Shown: piece by piece, positions 56,165-64,000 of the stretch
How the letters are laid out: the number at the start of each line of letters is the position of its first letter
Numbering within the stretch: position 1 is the first letter of the stretch
Source: Theropithecus gelada
Taxonomy: Eukaryota; Chordata; Mammalia; Primates; Cercopithecidae
Assembly: GCF_003255815.1 (NCBI RefSeq)
Contig: NC_037677.1
Location: 111,304,936-111,368,935 of the forward strand
Direction of reading: 5' to 3'
DNA length: 64,000 bases
Program-made: the position numbers and the translations under genes
The notes under the pieces: generated by a model
What the model saw: only the letters and a program-made list of their open reading frames with translations
Database searches by the model: none
Told to the model about the DNA's origin: nothing

Positions 56165-57280
56165 AGACAAATCATATTTGTATATGTTTATTGGGTACCA
56201 TGTGGTATTACAAATTTGAATACAGTGTGGAAAGATTAAATTAAGCTATTAACATATCTATCACCTCAATATTTATCTTGATAAGAACATTAGAAATTTA
56301 CTGTTTTGGCAATATTGAAATGTATAGAACTCAATTATTAGCTATATTCACATGCTCTGCCACTGATCTAAAAAAAAATCCAACTGAGGCTTTGTACCCT
56401 TTGATGACTATTATCTCCCCATTCCTCTTACCCCACCCCAGCCTCAGTAACCACCATTCTACTCTCTGCTTCTATGAGTCCAATTATTTCAGATACCACA
56501 TATAAGTAGGAATGTGTGGTATTTGCCTTTCAGTGTTTGCCTTATTTCACTTAGCATCGTGTTCTCCAATTCCATCCATACTGTTGCATATGACAGAATT
56601 TCTTCCTTTTTTAAGGGTGAATAGTATTCTATTGCGTAGCTGTACCACATGTCTTTATTCATCCATCCCTTCATGAACACTTAGGTTGATTCTATAACTT
56701 GGCTATTGTGAATAGTGCAGCAATGATCATGGGGGTGCAACTATTTCTCTGACATAGTGATTTCAAATCTTTTTGGTTCATACGGTAATTTTATTTTTAG
56801 TTTCTTGAGGAACCTCCATACTGTGTCTATAATGGTTGTACTAATTTACATTCCCAGCAACAGCATACAAAAAAGGGTTTTCTCCACATCCTCACCAATG
56901 CTCATCTTTTGTCTTTTTGATAACAGCTATTCTAACAGGTGTGAGGTGATATTTCATTGTGATTTTAATCTGCATCTCCCTAATGAGTAGTGATGTTGGG
57001 CATTTTGCATCTGTTAGTCATTTGTATGTCTTCTTTTGAGCAATGTCTATCCATATCCTTTACCCTTTTCTTAATTGGATTATTTATTTTCTGTTTATAG
57101 AGTTATTTGAGGTCCTTATATATTATGGATATTAAACTGTTATTCAGGGTATTAATAAACCCTTATTTTGGACATTAAGCCCTTTGTATAACTTGCAAAT
57201 ATTTTCTCCCAAACCATAGATTGTTTCTTCACTCTGCTAATTGTTTTCTTTGATGTGCAGAAGAAAAAGTCTTCATAGCA
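56165..57280 (-). mobile_element. L1M (L1MA-like) 3' end, minus strand
   Basis: GTATATGTTTATTGGGTACC (3' UTR), TAACCACCATTCTACTCTC, GGCTATTGTGAATAGTGCAG, TTCTTGAGGAACCTCCATAC, ATTTACATTCCCAGCAAC and GCAAATATTTTCTCCCAAAC. ORF2 remnant with stops. Confidence 0.88.
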
Positions 57281-57289
57281 TATAAAATG

Positions 57290-57810
57290 ATCCTTAAAAA
57301 ACAGACACCACTTTTTCCACAAATTGGTAAGAAAAGGGCATTCCAGGCGGAAACAGAATCAAAAGCTCAGTTTGGGAAAGATGAATAGTATAGCTTGACT
57401 TAAGCAAATGTTCCAAAGACAGAAAAGTGAAGTGGGCCATCCAGGCCATGAAGATCCCGTAATGCTGAGGTTGAGGAATCTGGAGGCAGCTCCACAGACC
57501 ATGGGGGCATGGAAGCTTTCTGCATGGGGGAGCCAGGCAGTCACGGCCAAGCTGTAGAGAAGTCATATCTGCTGTGTGTGCCTGTTCCTCCGCTCTGCTA
57601 TACGTGTATGTGTGCCCAAAGACTTCATCTCTTCCCTCCTTGTACACATCACAAAAAAAGCCTGAATGCCAGGGTAGAAGAATCTGCAGCTAATTCCAGA
57701 GGCAATAGGGAGCTGTAGGAGCTTTTTTATATAGGGGAGTCACAAGGTCAAGTCCAAGCTGTCGAAAATGGATTTGATAGTTATACACAGAATGGACTAG
57801 AAAGGGGAGA
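57290..57810. mobile_element. Ancient interspersed repeat, family not assigned
   Basis: GGGCATTCCAGGCGGAAAC, GGCAATAGGGAGCTGTAGG and GGGGAGTCACAAGGTCAAG resemble a frequent old mammalian repeat. Part of it (57556-57640) resembles 58676-58765. Confidence 0.4.
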
Positions 57811-57939
57811 GACAGGTGATATTGGTAACAGTTGTGATGTATACAAATGATCCAGTTTACAATTCTAATTGCTTTCTTTATATGTCCTCAAAATCTACAA
57901 AGAGCATTACAAGAAATTAATCATTTAAAAGCCATTGAA

Positions 57940-58241
57940 GGCTAGCCATGATGGCTCACACCTGTAATCCCAGCACTTTGGGAGGCCAAGGCGGGTGGAT
58001 CACTTGAGGTCAGGAGTTCCAGACCAGCCTAGCCAATATGGTGAAACCCTGTCTCTATTAAAAATACAAGAATTATCTGGGCTTGGTGGCACGTGCCTGT
58101 AATCCCAGCTACTCAAGAGGCTGAGGCAGGAGAACTGCTTGAATTCAGGAGGCGGAGGCTGCAGTGGGCCATGATGGGGCCATTGCACTCCAACCTGGGT
58201 GATAGAGCGAGACTCCATCTCAAAATAAAATAAAATAAAAT
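57940..58241 (+). mobile_element. AluS-like, plus strand
   Basis: GCTAGCCATGATGGCTCACA to an (AAAAT)n tail; target-site duplication AAAGCCATTGAA and AAAGTCATTGAA. Confidence 0.94.
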
Positions 58242-58253
58242 AAAGTCATTGAA

Positions 58254-58828
58254 AACAATAGCATGATAACATCTGAATCACTGAACCACCAAATGGATGG
58301 GGAAAAAATCACACACTATAAGAACCCCTGTGTTTGAACAATTCTCTTTTTTTTCTCCCTGCTGTCTTCAGGAAAAAGAATAATTCTCATTTTAATAGGA
58401 CTCATGAACTAAGTTTGGAGAAGTAGGCTGACTAGATTTATCTCTAATATTTTTCAGTTCTTAAAAAGCATACATAATGGTAAACACATGAAATTAGATA
58501 CCATCTGTGGTTGGTTTGGCCAGCTTATAAAATGCAATCTATACAAAAGTGACCCAGAAGGAAGAGAGCAGTTCAACTCTGCAAGTATGCTTCTACTGTC
58601 AGATACACAGAGCCTGACACAAAGACAACAATGAAAATGTTATCTGTGCCTGTTTTAATATAGCCCCGAGTCTTCAGAAGGCGTATCTGCCGTGAGTGCC
58701 TGTCTGTCTGCTCTGTTTGATGTGTGTGCGTGTCCAATAAATTCATTTCTTCCCTCCATTTTGCCTGCTTAAAAAATTAAAACATCCCAGAGCATATCAC
58801 AAAATACCATGCAAGGACAGCAACAAAA
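58254..58828. other. Mostly unique sequence
   Basis: 58676-58765, with GTCCAATAAATTCATTTCTTCC, could be an LTR 3' portion; it resembles 57556-57640. Confidence 0.3.
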
Positions 58829-59145
58829 TTTTTTTGCTTTTTTAGTGATGAGGTCTTTCTTTATCACCCAGACTGGAGTACAGTGACATGATCATAGCTC
58901 CGTGTGGCCTCAAACTCCTGGGCTCTGGCAACCCTCCTGCCTCAGCCTCCTTAGTAGTTGGGACTACAGACATTCACCACCACATCCAGCTAATTTTATT
59001 TATTATTATTATTATTTGTAGAGACGGGGGTCTCACTATGTTGCTATGTTGCCCAGGCTGGCCTTGAACTCCTGGCTTCAAGTGATCCTTCTGCCTTGGC
59101 CTCCCAAAGTACTGGGATTATAGCCGTGAGCCATCTCGCCCAGCC
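58829..59145 (-). mobile_element. AluJ, minus strand
   Basis: T-rich tail, GAGGTCTTTCTTTATCACCC to CATCTCGCCCAGCC, with a TTATTATTATT linker and a duplicated TATGTTGC unit. Confidence 0.9.
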
Positions 59146-59607
59146 AGCGGCTGAGATTTTTGACAGCAGACATACCCGCACGTAATCTCTACCCCAGGGA
59201 ATTTTTCTCTAGCTCAAATAACGTGCTAGAATTAAGACTGCCTAATAATTTAATCGATATACCATTCCAAAATTCATGAGTATACTGAAAACATAATGAT
59301 TTATCGTCAGACACCTTGCTTTCTAAACTTAGTCACACACTTCACAGGGTGGTTATCTCACTTCACAGCTTTTCCTTTCTGAGGCCAGAAAAGGAAGGGG
59401 TTTGCCTTCCTCTAGTATTTATTCTTCTGGACTACATCGAGTGCTGTAAGCCTGATGTTAGGCAATAACTGCCCATTAGCCACTGGCTACATTTGCCTCT
59501 TTCTTGTTCCAACAATATTAGTGATCTGTGGTACAGGATATACTCTTTGTTTGCTAGCTACAAATTCTAACAAAGCTAAGTTTTATTCATGTAGTTATTC
59601 ACAAACT

Positions 59608-59646
<39 letters not shown>

Positions 59647-59754
59647 ACAAAACTCAAGAGATCACCAAATACTATATAAATAAACAAGCGCAAAGCCACA
59701 GATCGGGGTACCTATGATTTCTTTAAGAAGATACTCTCTTCAGGTCAACATTTA
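59146..59754. other. Unique sequence with (CA)n at 59609-59646
   Basis: No gene recognised; about 19 CA units. Confidence 0.5.
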
Positions 59755-60305
59755 ACCAAGTGGATTCCTCTGCTCAACACCCTTGAGTGGTTGTCGTGTC
59801 ACCCAGCAAAAGCCAAAGTCCTCAAGATAGCACATGACTGCTTCCCCACGCCCTCATCTCTCTGCCCTCCTCTTCTACTGGCCTCGCTGTGCCCTAAACA
59901 CTCCAAGCGCATTCCCGACTCAGGGCCTTTGCAATTTCTCTTCCCTCTGCCTAGAACGCTCTCATCCCAGATACTCCCATAGCTCACCTTCTCCACTCCT
60001 TCTCTTTGTTTAAATGTCACCTTCTCCATGAAGCCTTCCCTGATCACGCCCATCCCAGACCCTCCATCCTCGATCCCTGCTTTGTTTTCTCCATAGCACC
60101 CATCGCTATCTGATATGCTATGTATTTTACCTACTTATATTTCATAAATATAAATTGTTACATAAATAAAATAAAGTAACTCCAAATACAAGCTGCCTAG
60201 AAACTTCCTCTGGCAAGGATTTTTTTTTTTTAAATCTGTTTTGTGCACTGCTACAGCTACTGCTCCTAAAACAGCAGGTGCTAATAAATATTTGTGGAAT
60301 GAATA
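59755..60305 (+). mobile_element. L2 LINE 3' fragment
   Basis: Well-preserved L2: CAGCAAAAGCCAAAGTCCTC, CTTCCCCACGCCCTCATCTC, CAGGGCCTTTGCAATTTCTC, TCCATGAAGCCTTCCCTGAT, and the end GGTGCTAATAAATATTTGTGG. Confidence 0.88.
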
Positions 60306-61657
60306 TAGTAGGTGGTAGGCCTACAAAGATGACTAAAATAATACTGTTCCTACTATCCAGGTGGTAACAGTATCCACAAATATTGCTCCCTAAATAAAAT
60401 CAAGCCTATCAAATTATCTCCACTATGGTCTTTGACAGTCTGGTGATACAGTTAACTTGATTGAATCATTACCAACACTTCTTTAGAGAAGTAAATGTAA
60501 ACACTCTCCATAATCTCCATAATAAGTATTCATATAAGAATAATCTAGTTTAAGCAGAACACAAAACCCAAAGAAACAGTAGGAAATAGATTTGAAAAGG
60601 ACAGCTTAGGAAAGTAAAAAGTTGTTGATAATATTCTCAACTGGGGTGAAGGTGGATAGAATATATCCTTTCTGCCATAGCTCTATTTGTCAATGTTCAT
60701 AACCTCCAAAAGCAATCTACTGAATTTTAAAAGTATATTACATATGACAACAATTTCCTATAAAAAATCTTTCTCCCAGCATTTACAAATGAAATATGTG
60801 TCCACTCAATGTCATCCCTTTTTTATGACCTAGTCAAACAGTAAGACAGTAAAAATATGTTTTCAAAAGAAATTGTCCTAACAGGCATTAAAGTCTTCTT
60901 TTATAGATTTCATTTAACATCTCACATCAAAATATTCATAAAGAACATTTCTCCTGCAATGAATAATACAAAAGTAGAAATCACTGTGTTTACTATAAAA
61001 CAGCCAATAAGTGTGTAAGAGCACTTTCCCCTGAGTTCTCCATTAATAATTCCTTTTCTTAATTGAGTAGGATGTTGTATAATTTGCCTATCAGGATTCT
61101 GAAGACTGAAGTGCTTAATGAAGAATCTGCCTTAACTAATAAATTTATCAAAAGGAAGAGAAAGAAAAAATACTCAGTCACTGATGCTTTACTGCACAGT
61201 CAAAAAACTATAAACAAGTGCTGCTTGAATGGCAATGAATACCCAAAAAGGTAATCCTCACTTCCAAAATTCTCATTTTTGCCATTTTCTCATTGCTCTT
61301 TGCCAAAAAAACGTTTGGGAGTTCTTTGCACCAGAAACATTAGGAGGCATGGGAAGAAAAAAAGAAGACACTGACATTTCCCTAGTCCTTTCTACGCCAT
61401 ACAAAAGATGTAATTTTTCAGGAAGCTAGGAGTCTGACAAAAAGAAAGAAAAATAAATAAATAAATAAAAATAAAAGATATAATTTAAATTATTTTATAA
61501 ATTACACACGATAGTCTTATATTAAGTCTCATCAGCCAGTGCTTCTAAATAAATTCATTCAATAGACTTAATGAACATCAGACAACACTCTCCAAGAGAA
61601 AATTGGCCCTCTGTTAGTCTTAACTAGAATATGTCACAAGCATAATTAAAAATGACA
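60306..61657. other. Unique AT-rich region of about 1.35 kb, no gene seen
   Basis: Contains (AAAT)n at about 61450-61472. Frames of 63 and 66 codons lack motifs. Confidence 0.4.
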
Positions 61658-61902
61658 TACAACACTTTGGGAGACTGAGGTGGCAGATCATGAGGTCAAG
61701 AGATTGAGACCATCCTGGCCGACATAGTGAAACCCCGTCTCTACTAAAAATACAAAAATTAGCTGGGCGTGGTGGTGCACGCCTGTAGTCCCAGCTACTC
61801 GGGAGGCTGAGACAGGAGAGTCACTTGAACCCGGGAGGTGGAGGTTGCAGTGAGCCAAGATTATACCACTGCAAACCAGCCTGGCGACAGAGTGAGACTC
61901 CG

Positions 61903-61906
<4 letters not shown>
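61658..61906 (+). mobile_element. 5'-truncated AluY-like
   Basis: Begins at ACAACACTTTGGGAGACTGA, about 35 bases into the element, and runs to ACTCCGTCT. CpG-rich and little diverged. Confidence 0.92.

Positions 61907-61953
<47 letters not shown>
61907..61953. repeat. Long uninterrupted poly(A)
   Basis: About 47 A bases forming the tail of the adjacent Alu. Exact length may be affected by sequencing error. Confidence 0.9.
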
Positions 61954-61957
<4 letters not shown>

Positions 61958-62542
61958 AACAACAAACAAACTCATGCGCATTTCGTTGGCTTGAGAATAT
62001 CAAATCCATCGCAAGCTACTTGAAAATTGCATCAACTCTTCTAATAAATCAGGAGTGCATTTAATCACACAGCAGAAATTTAGCCCAAAACCTTCGAGCC
62101 GTGAATTAGGATGGAGCCAGCACCTTCCCCAACCCCTTTGCTCAAGTAACATTACATAAGAGGCTGCCAGTCTCTCTCCTGTCTACTGGAATTCCAGCCA
62201 AGATGAAGCATTACAGGAATTGAGTCAAAGTAAAATTGAGTCATCTGATCTGGAAATTCATTTTTAGTTTCAGGTCTTGTAAGTGGAAGAGTCTCCTGAG
62301 GCCACCTAAGGAATAGAGGGGACTAGGGATGGGGAAAGGAGGTCCCGGAGGGCACTCTATTGTATGGTGTGTTCATGACCACACAGCTTGGGGAGAAGAG
62401 CTCAAGCTAGAACTCAAGTCTCCTAACTCCTTGTCCAACTCTTTCCACTGGAATGTACTGGCCCCTGTTGAGTATGTGCTATTTTGATTATTTTTAAGTA
62501 GGTACCTTTGGATGCAATCTTAAAAAGAATGAATTCTCAGGT
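61954..62542. other. Unique sequence, no gene seen
   Basis: Nothing recognised. Confidence 0.35.
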
Positions 62543-63030
62543 TTCATTTATTTTTATTTTTATTTTAAGTTCCAGGGTAAACATGCAGAATGTGCAGGTT
62601 TGTTACATAGGTAAACGTGCTCCACAGTGGTTTGCTGCACCTATCAACCCATCACCTAGGTGTTAAGCCCAGCATGCATTAGCTATTTTTCCTAAAGCTC
62701 TTCCTCCCCCAACCCAACTTGCCAAGAGGCCCCAGTGTATGTTGTTCCCCTCTCTGTGTCCATGTGTTCTCATTGTTCAGCTCCCACTTATAAGTGAGAA
62801 CATGCAGTGTTTGGTTTTCTGTCCCTGAGTTAGTTTGCTGAGGATAATGGCTTCCAGCTCCATCCATGTCCCTGAAAAGGACATGATCTCATTCCTTTTT
62901 ATGGCTGCATAGTATTCCACAGTGTATGTCTACCACATTTGCTTTATCTAGTCTATCATTGATGGGCATTTGGGTTGATTCCATGTCTTTGCTATTGTGA
63001 ATAGTGCTGCAATGAACATATGTGTGCAAC
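62543..63030 (-). mobile_element. 5'-truncated LINE-1 3' end
   Basis: TTTATTTTTATTTTAAGTTCC, GCAGAATGTGCAGGTTTGTT and GTGAGAACATGCAGTGTTTG to AATAGTGCTGCAATGAACAT. Reverse L1 3' UTR and the last part of ORF2, L1PA/L1PB age. Confidence 0.92.
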
Positions 63031-63499
63031 AGGTTGCATTTTTTAACTGAGGATAACAGGTGGCTGTGAATAATAATCCAGCCTTTGGGAAATATATCAG
63101 CATCAGTCTAGTTTGTGATTGTTTTGACCTAAAAGCCATAGATCTCTTGCTGTCCATCATTCTGGAAAAAATCCTGTAACAGGCAATGAGGTTGGCTTTA
63201 AATGAAGTAAGGGGGAGTCAATATTCTTTTTTCTCTGGTATAGAAGTGGTCTCTCCCTTGGTAGAAATAAAGGAATCATCTATAACATTTTATAGTGCTG
63301 GAGAAATAAGCTGCTCCTAGCAAGGCAGAGACTACTTGGGAGCAAAACAGGAGACGACACAGGAAGAGAGCGTAGGGCAAGACAGCCACAGAGGGGCGTT
63401 TGAGGAATTCTGTGCACCGTGCTCTCTTTCCATTATTTCTGAACCACCAGTAAAGCTCATTAAAAATTATAGACTAATACTTATGGCTACGCTCTAAAA
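63031..63499. other. Unique sequence, no gene seen
   Basis: Nothing recognised. Confidence 0.35.
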
Positions 63500-63800
63500 A
63501 CCTCAAGATACATGCACAAAGACATTCAGTGCAGCATTGTCTATAAAAACAAATGAGCAAAGTATCTATCAATAAGGGACTATTAAATCAGGCATGCTAC
63601 AGCCATGTGAATGAACGTTATGCAGTCATAAAACATGAGTGATGTCTGTACATACTAATATAGAAAGATCTCAACATATATGTGAAAAGGCAAAGCAGTT
63701 TTTTTTTCTTTTCAGTAGGTGGGTTAGGAGATAGTAGTTTTATAGGTAGATAAATGGATTCATTTTCTACTTACATTGTATATACATAACTTTTCTGTAC
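63500..63800 (+). mobile_element. L1M ORF2 3' fragment
   Basis: ACAAAGACATTCAGTGCAGC, AAGTATCTATCAATAAGGGAC, AACGTTATGCAGTCATAAAAC and AGAAAGATCTCAACATATATG are diverged sense L1M landmarks. Confidence 0.7.
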
Positions 63801-63943
63801 ATGGAATCTCTAGAAACTATTTAACTGTGCTTATTATAAATTTCTACTTGGATAAAGAACCCAGCCCACCAACGAACACAATGAACAAGGTTAGAACCTG
63901 CATTGTCCAAGCTGAAAAAAACACAACTGTTTCTCTGGTCAGT

Positions 63944-64000
63944 TTGTTTTGGGGTTTTTTTTTTCTGTTTTTTTGTTTTTTGTTTTTTTTGAGATGAGAT
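63944..64000 (-). mobile_element. Alu (partial, cut by window end), minus strand
   Basis: T-rich tail ending TTTTTTGAGATGAGAT, the usual start of a reverse Alu. The body lies beyond the window. Confidence 0.6.

Noticed and set aside
1..64000. A new multi-gene biological system
   Set aside because: No intact coding gene, operon-like clustering or structured RNA was found; everything recognisable is repeat-derived.

Overview
This window is nuclear genomic DNA from a catarrhine primate. It is an AT-rich intergenic or deep intronic stretch packed with retrotransposon copies, and no protein-coding gene can be supported. Most open frames longer than 60 codons either run through Alu, L1 or microsatellite sequence or are short unrecognised frames without family motifs. 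The lineage call rests on repeats: about thirty Alus of J, S and Y age, L1PA-type LINE-1 and ERVL-MaLR LTRs. The AluY at 6091-6390 carries a combination of changes (CTCAAGCCTG near the 5' end, GCGAGGTGG in the right arm, GGCGTAAACCCGGG, GATCCGGCCACTG) that I associate with Old World monkey AluYRa-type elements rather than human AluY. I therefore favour a cercopithecid (macaque, baboon or vervet type) over human; this rests on remembered consensus and was not searched.

Layout. 1-5.9 kb: an Alu whose right arm has been flipped (388-726), an old Alu, MIR and MER5A relics, an MLT1-type LTR split by a younger MST/THE1-type LTR (4055-4748), and a small GC-rich island near 5.2 kb. 5.9-10 kb: ancient LINE fragments (HAL1/L1M type) hit by a young AluY and an Alu monomer. 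10-15 kb: mostly unique DNA with an L2/MIR nest at 11 kb. 15-20.5 kb: an inverted Alu pair, a 5'-truncated L1PA-type insertion (16708-18571) with a 16-bp target-site duplication, and an Alu split by a MaLR LTR with both target-site duplications intact. 20.5-31 kb: low repeat density, short Alus, MIR, L2 and MER20 relics, and a long GAAA tract. 31-37.3 kb: the most rearranged part, with a large inverted repeat built into an LTR, a 255-bp segment copied 3,270 bp downstream into an AT-rich block, half of a MADE1 element, and a second MaLR LTR carrying an Alu. 37.3-64 kb: alternating L1M, L2, MIR and Alu copies with several microsatellites, and another Alu running off the right edge.

Nothing here acts together as a pathway. 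The value of the window is its record of nested insertions and of several template-switch-like rearrangements. The sequence gives no support for a new enzymatic, defence or regulatory system.
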